Below are positions 35,860 through 44,539 of a DNA stretch of 64,000 nt, one piece after another. Source of the DNA: Candidatus Uabimicrobium amorphum (GTDB taxonomy: Bacteria > Planctomycetota > Uabimicrobiia > Uabimicrobiales > Uabimicrobiaceae); assembly GCF_009002475.1 (NCBI RefSeq), contig NZ_AP019860.1:3348001-3412000 (forward strand), written 5' to 3'. Position numbers and translations under genes: made by a program. Position 1 is the stretch's first letter; each line of letters starts with the position of its first letter. The notes below the pieces were generated by a model. The model saw only the letters and a list, made by a program, of their open reading frames with translations, had not been told where the DNA came from and ran no database searches.

Positions 35860-36303
35860 ATGAAAGTAACATTTACATTAAATGGAAAAGAAACAAAAGC
35901 AGAGTTCGCTCCCGGAGAAACTCTGTTTCACTATCTCCGAAGTCAAGAAATTTACAGCGTCAAAAATGGCTGTGAATTAGGAGAATGCGGAGCGTGTACT
36001 GCTCTTGTAGACAACAAGGCGCAAAATTCATGTCTTATCATGATGCATACTGTAGAGGGAAAAAAGATCGAAACCGTCGAAAATCTTGGAAGCAAGAACA
36101 ACCTGCATCACCTACAACAAAAGTTTCTCGATGAAGGTGCGGTACAATGTGGATATTGTACGCCGGGAATGATCTTAGCTTCGGAAGCACTACTTAGAGA
36201 AAACAAGCAACCTTCCACAGAAGATATACGTGATGCATTGGCAGGCAATTTGTGTCGTTGTACCGGATATGTAAAACCAATAAAGGCGGTGAGTCATGAA
36301 TGA
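35860..36303 (+). CDS. [2Fe-2S] subunit of a molybdenum hydroxylase
   Basis: A 147-residue small subunit of the xanthine dehydrogenase/CO dehydrogenase family carrying two [2Fe-2S] clusters that pass electrons from molybdopterin to FAD. The plant-type cluster ligands are Cys 38, 43, 46 and 58 (GCELGECGACTALVD...SC). The second cluster ligands are in QCGYCTPGM and LCRCTGY (about 97-134). Length is typical. An in-frame TTG six bases upstream is possible, but the ATG at 35860 with AGAGGA at 35845-35850 is preferred. It overlaps the Mo subunit start by 8 nt, so the two are translationally coupled. Confidence 0.95.
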   Translation: MKVTFTLNGKETKAEFAPGETLFHYLRSQEIYSVKNGCELGECGACTALVDNKAQNSCLIMMHTVEGKKIETVENLGSKNNLHHLQQKFLDEGAVQCGYCTPGMILASEALLRENKQPSTEDIRDALAGNLCRCTGYVKPIKAVSHE

Positions 36304-38605
36304 GAAACAGACAACAAATAACGATATGAAATACGTAGGAAAAAAAACCGTGCGCGTCGATGGATTGGCGTTGGTGTCAGGTCAACCGGTCTTTGCCGAT
36401 GACCTACAATTGCGTGATATGTTACATATCAAAATATTACACAGTCCTCATGCCCATGCGCACATAAAAAGTATTGATACTTCACTTGCTGCACAGGTAC
36501 CAGGTGTTCAACTTATTCTTACCCACGAAGATTTTGAAACCCATTACTACACAACTGCTGGACAAGGCTACCCAGAGCCTTCTTCGCGTGATACTCGTAT
36601 TTTCGACTCCACAGTACGCTATGTAGGTGATCGCGTTGCCGCAGTTGCCGCAGAGACACTTGCCGCGGCCGAAGAAGCCATCGAAAAAATCAAAGTAGAA
36701 TACGAAATTCTCGAAGCGCTCCTCGACCCGCGTGAGTCGCTAACCTCGAACATTATGGTCCACGAGCAATCAGGGCTTACAATGGTACACGATCACAAGC
36801 GTAACCTAATCGCCGAATTAAAAGCCGAATTAGGCGACGTCGAAGCAGCGATGGAAAAAGCCGATCATGTGTTTGAACAAGAATACTCAGTTCCTTTTGC
36901 CCAACAATCACACATTGAACCACACATTGCCGTCACATGGATGGACGAACACAATCGATTAATCATTCGTACCGCAACACAAGTTCCTTTTCACGTTCGT
37001 CGTATAGTTGCCGAAGTACTTGATTTTCCGATTAGTCGCATTCGCGTCATCAAGCCGCGCATCGGCGGTGGTTTTGGAAGCAAACAAGAGATTCTCAACG
37101 AAGAAGTGTGTGCTGCGGTCACGCTAAAAACCGGACAACCTGCGAGAATTGAGTACACACGTGAAGAAGAACTCTTCGCCGCACGCTCACGTCACCCACA
37201 AATTCTCAAAGTGCGTATGGGTGTCAAAAACGATGGTTTTATTGAAGCGATCGATCTCAATATTTTAGAAAACGGTGGAGCCTATGGAACACACTCACTC
37301 ACCGTTATGTCAGTTACCGCAAACAAAGCACTCTCATTCTATGCCGCACCAAACAAAAAACTTCTCGGTCAAGCAGTATACACCAACATGTCCGTTCCTG
37401 GTGCCTACCGTGGTTACGGTGCACCACAAGGTTTCTTTGCTATGGAAGTGATGCTCGATGAAATTGCTACAGAGTTAAAGATAGACCCAACGGAGCTACG
37501 TCACAAAAACTATATCAAAGAAGGCGACGACGTTCCCATCGCTAAAATACTAGGCGAAGGTGGCGAAGGTTATCCGATGAAGATATACACCAGTGGTATG
37601 GCAGATTGTATCGATGAAGGTAAAAAGCTCATCAACTGGGACGAACTTTACAACGAAGAAAAAAGTGGAAGAGTGCGCCGCGGTGTGGGAATGATTGGTT
37701 GTGGCCAAGGCTCGGGAATTCCGGGAATTGATATGGCCGCCGCGTTTATAAAAATGAACGAAGACGCCAGTTTTAACTTACTCGCCGGAGCCACAGACAT
37801 CGGGACCGGGTCAGACACCATGCTAGCGCAAATCGCCGCCGAAGTTCTCGAAGTTCCGGTAGAAAAGATCATCGTCTACTCCTCGGACACCGACATGACA
37901 CCTTTCGACACCGGAGCTTATGCGTCGAGTACCACATACATTTCCGGTGGTGCGGTAAAAAAAGCCGCGGAAAAAGTAAAACAACAAATTTTAGACATGG
38001 GCAAGAAGCTCCTCGAAGTAGACGAAGCCAGTATCAAAAACGGTTGTGTCATAGCTGCCGATGGTAACTCTGTCACATACCAAGAAATCTGCACCAAGGC
38101 ATTCTACACCCATGAACAACATCAAATTATGGCCAACGCCTCGCACATGAGCTACGATTCACCACCGCCATTCAACACTACATTTGCCGAAATAGAGGTC
38201 GACACCGAAACCGGAATCGTTCGCGTAAAAAAAATCGTCTCCGTCTCCGACGCCGGACAGGTCATCAATCCACAAATGGCAGAAGGGCAAGTGGAAGGTG
38301 CCATACCACAGTCACTGGGTTATGCGCTATCTGAGTACATGATTTTCGACGACAAGGGTGCGCCCATCAACACCAATTTTTTCGATTATCACATCCACAC
38401 CGCAATCGATATGCCGGAAATCGTCACCAAATTCGTGCACACCGACGAGCCCACGGGACCATTTGGCGCAAAAGCCATCGCCGAAATTCCGATTAACGGA
38501 CCAGCCCCTGCGATCGCCAACGCCATCTATAACGCTTGCGGTGTAAGACTTCGCGAACTACCCATTACCCCAGAAAAAATCCTCAAAGGTTTGGGTAAAA
38601 TTTAG
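36296..38605 (+). CDS. molybdopterin-binding catalytic subunit (xanthine dehydrogenase family)
   Basis: A 769-residue large subunit. It shows the family landmarks VGKKTVRVDGLALVSGQPVF at the N-terminus, VRYVGDRVAAVAAE (about 103), the HIEPH segment (about 206), PRIGGGFGSKQ (about 252-262), the Mo-site loop VPGAYRGYGAPQG (about 366-378), GCGQGSG, and the catalytic-Glu region FGAKAIAEIP (about 722-731). Purine-type hydroxylation is most likely, given the neighbouring nitrogen catabolism genes and a hydantoinase at the right edge, but the substrate is not proven. Some relatives use a labile selenium ligand; a tRNA-Sec in the same window shows selenium metabolism exists. Asparaginase begins 1 nt after its stop. 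Confidence 0.93.
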   Translation: MNEKQTTNNDMKYVGKKTVRVDGLALVSGQPVFADDLQLRDMLHIKILHSPHAHAHIKSIDTSLAAQVPGVQLILTHEDFETHYYTTAGQGYPEPSSRDTRIFDSTVRYVGDRVAAVAAETLAAAEEAIEKIKVEYEILEALLDPRESLTSNIMVHEQSGLTMVHDHKRNLIAELKAELGDVEAAMEKADHVFEQEYSVPFAQQSHIEPHIAVTWMDEHNRLIIRTATQVPFHVRRIVAEVLDFPISRIRVIKPRIGGGFGSKQEILNEEVCAAVTLKTGQPARIEYTREEELFAARSRHPQILKVRMGVKNDGFIEAIDLNILENGGAYGTHSLTVMSVTANKALSFYAAPNKKLLGQAVYTNMSVPGAYRGYGAPQGFFAMEVMLDEIATELKIDPTELRHKNYIKEGDDVPIAKILGEGGEGYPMKIYTSGMADCIDEGKKLINWDELYNEEKSGRVRRGVGMIGCGQGSGIPGIDMAAAFIKMNEDASFNLLAGATDIGTGSDTMLAQIAAEVLEVPVEKIIVYSSDTDMTPFDTGAYASSTTYISGGAVKKAAEKVKQQILDMGKKLLEVDEASIKNGCVIAADGNSVTYQEICTKAFYTHEQHQIMANASHMSYDSPPPFNTTFAEIEVDTETGIVRVKKIVSVSDAGQVINPQMAEGQVEGAIPQSLGYALSEYMIFDDKGAPINTNFFDYHIHTAIDMPEIVTKFVHTDEPTGPFGAKAIAEIPINGPAPAIANAIYNACGVRLRELPITPEKILKGLGKI

Positions 38606-38606
38606 C

Positions 38607-39647
38607 ATGAAAAAAAAACTCGCAATCCTCTACACCGGAGGAACCATAGGCATGATCAAAGAGGAGGGGAACTATGTTCCTGCTCCTCCGGGATACATAA
38701 CCAAAGTTCTCAACGCCATACCTGAGTTTCATCGCAGCGATATGCCGGACTTTGTCATCGATGAATACACACCTGCGATGGACTCGGCAAATATGGCCCC
38801 TAAGGATTGGGTGGCCATCGGTGATTACGTAGCAAAAAACTACCATGATTTTGACGGTTTTATCATCCTTCACGGAACCGACACCATGGCCTACACTGCA
38901 TCAGCATTGGCGTTTATGCTAAAGAATTTGGGAAAACCAGTGATTCTAACCGGTTCACAAATTCCCCTATCCGAATTACGCAGCGACGGACGCGACAACA
39001 TCATTGCTGCGGCAATCATAGCACAACAGTTTGAGATTCCCGAGGTATGCCTATATTTTGGCGAGAAACTATATCGTGGTTGCCGTGCCGTTAAGGTAAA
39101 TGCCTCGGGTTTCGGCGCGTTTATCTCGCCAAACCTTGAGCCACTAGCCACAGCCGGAATCAAAATTAAAGTGCGCGAAGATCTCCTATTGCCCATGCCC
39201 ACCTATGAAAACAATTTTGAGTTTATCCCTTTTGCCCCCGATGTCACCGTGACAACAGTACGCATATTCCCGGGGTTTTCGCCTTTGCTACTACAGGAAA
39301 TTCTAAAGGCTCCATTGCAGGGGCTAGTGATCGAAGCTTACGGAATTGGTAATATCCCTGAGTCACCGGAACTGGTACCCATACTAGAAGAAGCTGTGGG
39401 ACGTGGAGTATTGATTGCGGTTTGCAGTCAGTGCCTTCTGGGAGAAATTAGCTTGCAGTACTACCGCGGCGGTTCGGTGCTACAAAAATGCGGAGTAGTC
39501 AATGGCGGAGATATGACGATTGAGTCAGCACTGGCAAAGATGATTTACTTGTTCACGCTAAAACACGAAATAAAACGAAAACGCATGCTAATGGCAAAAA
39601 ACCTACGCGGAGAACTGACTTGTGGGCTTTATAGTACTTTAATTTGA
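38607..39647 (+). CDS. ansA: type I L-asparaginase
   Basis: A 346-residue cytoplasmic-type asparaginase hydrolysing L-asparagine to aspartate and ammonia. The first catalytic Thr is in ILYTGGTIGMI (residue about 12), and the second set in ILHGTDTMAYTASAL (Thr and Asp about 90-91), with the supporting lysine-region equivalent in GSQIPLSELRSDGRDN. The absence of a signal peptide and the AnsA-like length (about 340) indicate type I. It starts 1 nt after the molybdenum hydroxylase, so ammonia and aspartate release may be coordinated with base catabolism and with the upstream aspartate aminotransferase. Confidence 0.94.
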   Translation: MKKKLAILYTGGTIGMIKEEGNYVPAPPGYITKVLNAIPEFHRSDMPDFVIDEYTPAMDSANMAPKDWVAIGDYVAKNYHDFDGFIILHGTDTMAYTASALAFMLKNLGKPVILTGSQIPLSELRSDGRDNIIAAAIIAQQFEIPEVCLYFGEKLYRGCRAVKVNASGFGAFISPNLEPLATAGIKIKVREDLLLPMPTYENNFEFIPFAPDVTVTTVRIFPGFSPLLLQEILKAPLQGLVIEAYGIGNIPESPELVPILEEAVGRGVLIAVCSQCLLGEISLQYYRGGSVLQKCGVVNGGDMTIESALAKMIYLFTLKHEIKRKRMLMAKNLRGELTCGLYSTLI

Positions 39648-39698
39648 TGTGAATCTTGCATGAAAATTTCACACAAAAAAAACCAACCAACAAGGCAT

Positions 39699-39763
39699 CG
39701 CAAACCACTGACGTCTTTCACTGTATATGGTAGATGTATAGGAAAAGACGTCACTGGTTTGCG
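39699..39763. repeat. inverted repeat, dispersed family
   Basis: CGCAAACCACTGACGTCTTT (39699-39718) and its near-perfect complement (39744-39763, one mismatch) flank a 25-nt loop, giving a 20-bp stem. Part of the right arm and loop recurs in diverged form on the opposite strand at about 48197-48231. It sits downstream of ansA and may act as a transcript end, but there is no T run. Confidence 0.75.
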
Positions 39764-39931
39764 GGTCTTCGTTACTACGATTTCACAACTCCAAATTTTT
39801 TTGTTTACACCACGCCCTCAGCGTTCATACAATACAGCAACTTAAACTAAATCATACGAATACAACTTATAGATAGCACACCAATCTGAGAAAACATCTA
39901 ACAAAAACAAACACAACAGAAACGAATACCA

Positions 39932-41191
39932 ATGAACTTCTCAACTATACTGCTCTATTTATTTGGTAATCGCGAAGCGATACACAAAGTCGCTTCGGCC
40001 AAATTTTCGCTACTGATCGGTGCGATCTTTGTCTTGATGACGGGTGTCGGGCGCAACTATGACCAAGCGTCTTTTTTTCATGAGCCGATATATCTACTTT
40101 CGCCGTTTATATTTTCTACATTAAATTCATTTTTTATCTTTTTATTCGTACGTCGCGAACTCGCGGAAGGCTATACATTTTTCAAAGAGTACCTGCGTTT
40201 TCTCAACTTATTCTGGATGACAGCTCCGATTGCATGGTTGTACGCCATTCCCGTAGAAACGATGATGACGGAATACAACAGCGCTATGGCGAATATTGCC
40301 CTCCTGACCATCGTGTCACTGTGGCGTGTGTGTCTTATGATTCGCGTTGTACAAGTACTTCTTGATACACCTATTCGCAATTCCATTATTGTCATCTTGA
40401 TGCCGGTGTCTTTTGTTGTCGGCATTGCGACGTTTTTTTCGTCTTTGGGAATGTCCCTTGCACGTAACATGGGCGGACTGCGTTTTTCACTGGAAGAGCA
40501 AATGGTTTACAAGCTTACCAACACCACTTGCGTATTATCCATTATTGCATTTCTAGGTTGTGCGATAGCAAAAACCGCAATGGAACGCAAAAAAACGCAT
40601 ACCTTTCCACAGGCAATGCCATCCTCTTATCCACTATTCACCGTTATTATTTTTGCGGTATTTTGGGGATGGGTAGCTATTGTTCACCAACATAAAGTTC
40701 ACCGCTCTCTAGAGTTGGAAAAAATCGTCAAACATGATGACGATATTATTTACGCGCTATCTATTATGAGAAAACACCAAAGAAGTGATTTTTCGGCGGT
40801 ACGCAAAATTCCGCCGACGTTATATGGAAAATATTTTCTATTTGGTTACTTTGCTCAACTAAACAAAATATTCCAAAATCTACAAGAAACAGATCCACAG
40901 TGGATGCACGACACATATTACAACTATTTGACAAACTGTTTTACTTTACGAAGCTTTAATTCTGCTCGCGATGACAAAGACGTACAAATTTTTTCCTCTC
41001 TTGGACAAACTTTGCAAAAAACCCCCCGCGGCCAAAAATGGATTGCAAACAATAAAGAGCGTATATATGGGTTTATTTTCTATCACAATAGTTCCGTGAA
41101 TGACCTCAATGAAGAATCATTTGGTCTAACACCAATAAATGACGAACTAAAAAGATTGGAATACAGTGCAAAATGGCGAAAACAAAAATAG
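39932..41191 (+). CDS. uncharacterised polytopic membrane protein
   Basis: A 419-residue protein with a hydrophobic N-terminal half of about six to seven membrane helices (for example FSLLIGAIFVLMTGV, IFSTLNSFFIFLFV, NSIIVILMPVSFVVGIATFF, YPLFTVIIFAVFWGWVAIV) and a soluble C-terminal part (about 255-419) of helical character with many Tyr and Phe. I do not recognise the family. The Arg/Lys-rich loops follow a plausible inside-positive pattern. The following radical SAM gene begins 19 nt before its stop in another frame, suggesting coupling. ATG at 39932 with no strong Shine-Dalgarno. Confidence 0.78.
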   Translation: MNFSTILLYLFGNREAIHKVASAKFSLLIGAIFVLMTGVGRNYDQASFFHEPIYLLSPFIFSTLNSFFIFLFVRRELAEGYTFFKEYLRFLNLFWMTAPIAWLYAIPVETMMTEYNSAMANIALLTIVSLWRVCLMIRVVQVLLDTPIRNSIIVILMPVSFVVGIATFFSSLGMSLARNMGGLRFSLEEQMVYKLTNTTCVLSIIAFLGCAIAKTAMERKKTHTFPQAMPSSYPLFTVIIFAVFWGWVAIVHQHKVHRSLELEKIVKHDDDIIYALSIMRKHQRSDFSAVRKIPPTLYGKYFLFGYFAQLNKIFQNLQETDPQWMHDTYYNYLTNCFTLRSFNSARDDKDVQIFSSLGQTLQKTPRGQKWIANNKERIYGFIFYHNSSVNDLNEESFGLTPINDELKRLEYSAKWRKQK

Positions 41192-42477
41192 GCTTAATTG
41201 CCATGAGCGGGGTGCGTATACAGTCACCGGAGCTTATGGAGTTGGGAGTGTCGTTGCCTGGGTTTGTCAAGCGTGGACAAACTATTGCCACCTTACCGTC
41301 CTTAGGTATACTTACCGTAGCGGGTTTGACCCCTCCCGAATATGAAGTTCACTATATCGAAATCGACAAATATAGTTGCGACTTACCAATGTTCGATCTT
41401 GTGGGAATTTCGTCCTTGGCGGCGCAAATCCACGAAGCATATGCTATTGCCGATTATTATCGCGGTGCCGGAGTGAAGGTGGTGATGGGTGGGCTTCATG
41501 TATCCATGATGCCCGACGAAGCTCTACAACACGCCGATGCCGTTGTGATCAATGGTGCTGAAGGTGCATGGCCAAAGCTGTTAGAAGACTTTTCACGCGG
41601 GCAAATGCAAAAAAAGTACTATGGTGCCAAGGACAAGGTATTTTCCCCACAGTTGTACACAAAACCGCGTTTTGATTTGTTACAAAACCGCGAATACAGC
41701 AGACTCACCATCCAAACCTCACGCGGATGCCCGCGCAATTGTGATTTTTGCGCGGCGAGTCTTCTTATTAGTGAACGTTTTAATCAAAAGCCCATCGATT
41801 TGATCATCGACGAAATACGCACTGCGCGTAAATATTTTTCACAGCCATTTTTTGAGTTTGCCGATGACAATACGTTTTTAAACAAAGCGTGGAGCAAGGA
41901 CTTTCTCCAACAACTGCAACGCGAAGAAATACGCTACTTTACCGAAACGGACGCTTCGGTTGCCGAGGACACACAACTTTGTGATTTAATCTCTCAATCG
42001 GGTTGCCGCCAAGTGTTAATCGGATTTGAAAGCCCCAATGAGCAACATCTCGAAGGTATCGATCCCGTAGGTTGGAAGAAAAAACAAGCCCCCAAAATCC
42101 GTAAGGTTGTGGATACTTTGCAATCGCGTGGTATTGGAGTGATTGCGTGTTTTATTCTTGGCTTGGATCACCACACACCAGAAATATTTCCTCAGGTTTG
42201 GCAGTTTGTACAGGACTTAGGTGCCGAAGATGTACAATTTACGGTTTTAACACCTTTTCCGGGAACACCGCTGTTTGATAGACTCAAAAAAGAAGGACGT
42301 TTATTAAAAGAACGTTTTTGGGAAAGCTGTACTCTTTTCGACGTAAATTACCAACCGCAAAATATGAGTGTTCAGGAGTTGGAACAAGGTATGCATTGGT
42401 TATTTAGCCAAGCATATACCGAAGATGCCTATCAAAAAAGGAAACAACATTTTAAACAACAACGTTCCTCAGGTTAG
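41173..42477 (+). CDS. B12-binding-domain radical SAM protein
   Basis: A 434-residue enzyme with an N-terminal cobalamin-binding-like Rossmann domain (about 1-150; LTPPEYEVHYIEID, VGISSLAAQIHEAY, VVMGGLHVSMMPDEALQHAD) and a radical SAM core with CxxxCxxC in SRGCPRNCDFCAAS (Cys about 186, 190, 193) and the GGE-like AEDVQFTVLTPFPGTPL region. This class B-like layout covers methyltransferases and lipid, hopanoid or cofactor-modifying enzymes; the substrate is unknown. The start overlaps the membrane-protein gene. It could modify a lipid or membrane product made with that neighbour, which is only an inference from the overlap. Confidence 0.9.
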   Translation: MAKTKIGLIAMSGVRIQSPELMELGVSLPGFVKRGQTIATLPSLGILTVAGLTPPEYEVHYIEIDKYSCDLPMFDLVGISSLAAQIHEAYAIADYYRGAGVKVVMGGLHVSMMPDEALQHADAVVINGAEGAWPKLLEDFSRGQMQKKYYGAKDKVFSPQLYTKPRFDLLQNREYSRLTIQTSRGCPRNCDFCAASLLISERFNQKPIDLIIDEIRTARKYFSQPFFEFADDNTFLNKAWSKDFLQQLQREEIRYFTETDASVAEDTQLCDLISQSGCRQVLIGFESPNEQHLEGIDPVGWKKKQAPKIRKVVDTLQSRGIGVIACFILGLDHHTPEIFPQVWQFVQDLGAEDVQFTVLTPFPGTPLFDRLKKEGRLLKERFWESCTLFDVNYQPQNMSVQELEQGMHWLFSQAYTEDAYQKRKQHFKQQRSSG

Positions 42478-42560
42478 TTGATCAAGAGTGAAAACAGATA
42501 GTGCAATTCAGGAGCGTATACGGGAGTGACAAACACGACTGTTTAAAAGTGTATGCCAAT

Positions 42561-42596
42561 CTGTATTTTGCGGGAACGGGCCCTTACATTTCCACC
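42561..42596 (-). repeat. dispersed palindromic repeat, shortened copy
   Basis: This 36-bp segment matches both ends of the element at 43521-43571 (CTGTATTT-G-GGGAACGGG and TACATTTCCACC), but the central palindrome is missing, leaving CCC at the joint. It appears to be a deletion derivative of the same repeat family. Confidence 0.7.
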
Positions 42597-42676
42597 TTGA
42601 CTCCCATATCGTGTGTTGTAATAATAAAAATTTAAAATCCGATGTTTAGTTTTATTGATGGAAAGGTAAAATTCAA

Positions 42677-43480
42677 ATGAGAGTAGTTGTTTTGTTGCTT
42701 GCTATTGTAGGGATTGTTGTTACCGCAATGTACGATACCGAGTATTTGTTAAGCGTATTGTGGATTGTAGCTTCGCCTGTTGCGGTTGTATATGTATTCT
42801 GGGAAATTGGTAAAGACTTGTGTGGTATCCATGCTTTTGGGCGTAATAAAGTGGCTTTTTATCATTGGATGGGCTTTCGTCCCACAGTGTTAACGATTCC
42901 CTTCAAAGTAACTAAAAATGGAAATTTACAATACCTAATGGTACAACAAACAAGCGATTTACGAAAAAGAAAGCAGCAAAACGCTGATCCTGAAGTGAAT
43001 ATTTTTCGCTTTCCCAAACAAGCCGTTGTCAATTCTGTCATAAATGAAACCAAAGAAACCATGGTAGATTTTTTAGGCGTTCCCCGCAGTTCATTTCGTA
43101 TCAAAAATGATTTTCCCGTCGGCTGTATAAAAAGTAAATATAGTCAACAAAAACCATCGCTAGAAGGTATGTATCTATTTCCTCCTAGAGGATTGGGATT
43201 TATCGGAATGCTCGTCGAAATTGATGAAGAAGTGGAGAATTACACCTTGGGAATGCAATTGTACAATATGCAATTTTTTAGTCGTGATGAAGTAGAACAA
43301 AATTTAAAAAATGCCGCGGAATGGGAAAAGAAAGAAGACCGAACTCTATTTGCGCAAAAAGTAATTACAGGGATAGATGAATATGAATCTATGATCAAAG
43401 AAAAATATGGCAAATGGTTTGAGCAACAAAACGAGCAAAGTTCGGTGTCGGCAGGTGAGGAAACGAACGAAAACGAATAG
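42677..43480 (+). CDS. uncharacterised membrane-anchored protein
   Basis: A 267-residue protein with two N-terminal membrane helices (VVVLLLAIVGIVVTAM and YLLSVLWIVASPVAVVYVFW) and a soluble domain of about 200 residues. The latter has a beta-rich centre (FRIKNDFPVGCIKSKY, GMYLFPPRGLGFIGMLVEID) and a charged helical tail ending QSSVSAGEETNENE. No family recognised. GGAAAGG lies 11-17 nt before the ATG at 42677. It is flanked on both sides by copies of the same dispersed repeat (42561-42596 and 43521-43571). Confidence 0.72.
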   Translation: MRVVVLLLAIVGIVVTAMYDTEYLLSVLWIVASPVAVVYVFWEIGKDLCGIHAFGRNKVAFYHWMGFRPTVLTIPFKVTKNGNLQYLMVQQTSDLRKRKQQNADPEVNIFRFPKQAVVNSVINETKETMVDFLGVPRSSFRIKNDFPVGCIKSKYSQQKPSLEGMYLFPPRGLGFIGMLVEIDEEVENYTLGMQLYNMQFFSRDEVEQNLKNAAEWEKKEDRTLFAQKVITGIDEYESMIKEKYGKWFEQQNEQSSVSAGEETNENE

Positions 43481-43520
43481 AGTTTGGATTCATGGTTTGT
43501 GGTTGTAAACGTATATCCTA

Positions 43521-43571
43521 CTGTATTTGAGGGAACGGGCGGACACAAGGTCCGCCCCTACATTTTCCACC
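43521..43571 (-). repeat. dispersed palindromic repeat, copy 2
   Basis: The inverse orientation of the element at 35725-35772, identical or nearly so through GGGGCGGACC-TTGT-GTCCGCCC and the flanking CTGTATTTGAGGGAACG and TTTTCCACC. The core is a perfect palindrome-type hairpin. It lies at the 3' end between convergent genes. Confidence 0.85.
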
Positions 43572-43638
43572 GCGATTATATGAGCTGTTTTGATTCGCAA
43601 AACCGTCTAAGAGTTCGAAGAATGGTAAACACATCTCA

Positions 43639-44304
43639 TCAACAAACAAGATTGTCCGACGCCGGAGGAAAGTCGTCTAGTTCGTCGACAAAGCGCTCGC
43701 CGAAGATATCTCTCCACATATCGAGTCGTTCTTGGAGTTTGCTGTAGTCAGGTATAATATCAACTGTACAACCGCCAAACTCACCTAAAATGAAGACGAC
43801 TAAAATTTCCCCTTTTAAACCAACCCAGTGTTTCATCTTGCATTCCTTGATTTCGCCCATCGGAATGACCATCGATTTTCCTTTCGCGACCAAGGTCACA
43901 GTTTGCTGTGGTACGTCAAAGGTGATGGTTTTTATTCCCGACTTATTTATCACGACGTCTAGACAAAAAATGATCGCATAAACCACCATTAATCCAAGTA
44001 CAGTACCGACAATTAGAGGCTCCAACCATTCGTCTTGGTAAATCGTACGACGCAAGTACTTTTGGGCGTCTGGAATCATTACAAAGTACAACAGACCTAG
44101 ACATCCTAGCATAATCATCCACGCAATGTACGCGCATTTATAACCATTTGCCTCTATTTGTACAAATTTTTGCGGTTGATATTCTTTTACTTCGACGGAC
44201 ATGAAGCCAATTCGGTAGGGAGAGTCTTTTAACATTGCCCATAGGAGCCATACGGCACTAATCCCTGCACTAGCTTGTAACAAATAGAATACTAGGTGTC
44301 TCAT
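43639..44304 (-). CDS. uncharacterised membrane protein
   Basis: A 221-residue protein with three membrane helices (VFYLLQASAGISAVWLLWAM, YIAWMIMLGCLGLLYFVMI, LIVGTVLGLMVVYAIIFCLD) and a C-terminal soluble beta region (about 125-185: TITFDVPQQTVTLVAKGKSMVIPMGEIKEC) that resembles a PH-like or DUF-type membrane-associated domain in texture. Not assignable. The frame is open to 44367, but GGAGG followed by the ATG at 44304 defines the likely start (MRHLVFYL). It is convergent with the preceding gene across a dispersed repeat. Confidence 0.72.
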   Translation of the reverse strand: MRHLVFYLLQASAGISAVWLLWAMLKDSPYRIGFMSVEVKEYQPQKFVQIEANGYKCAYIAWMIMLGCLGLLYFVMIPDAQKYLRRTIYQDEWLEPLIVGTVLGLMVVYAIIFCLDVVINKSGIKTITFDVPQQTVTLVAKGKSMVIPMGEIKECKMKHWVGLKGEILVVFILGEFGGCTVDIIPDYSKLQERLDMWRDIFGERFVDELDDFPPASDNLVC

Positions 44305-44539
44305 ATTTTTTTCCTCCGCATTGCAAAACCAAAAGAAGCGACACAACGACCACTTCCCAACGAACATTTACATCACTTTATAGCATATCATCCACAATAC
44401 AAAATGATTTTGTGGATGTCTCATGAAAACAGGATGTTTTCAAAATTTTACCTAAAAAATTTTTTTAGGGATACGAACGTTTTTTCTTTCCAATCTACAT
44501 GTAGAGACATTTATATTCCAAAACTTAAAGGAGATCACG

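Noticed and set aside
39660..39845. 61-residue ORF over the inverted repeat
   Set aside because: It is translated through the palindrome and has no ribosome site or recognisable composition.
41173..42477. In-frame UGA selenocysteine codon in one of the redox genes of this window
   Set aside because: I looked for a stop codon interrupting otherwise continuous family similarity in the radical SAM, aldehyde dehydrogenase and molybdenum hydroxylase genes and found none.
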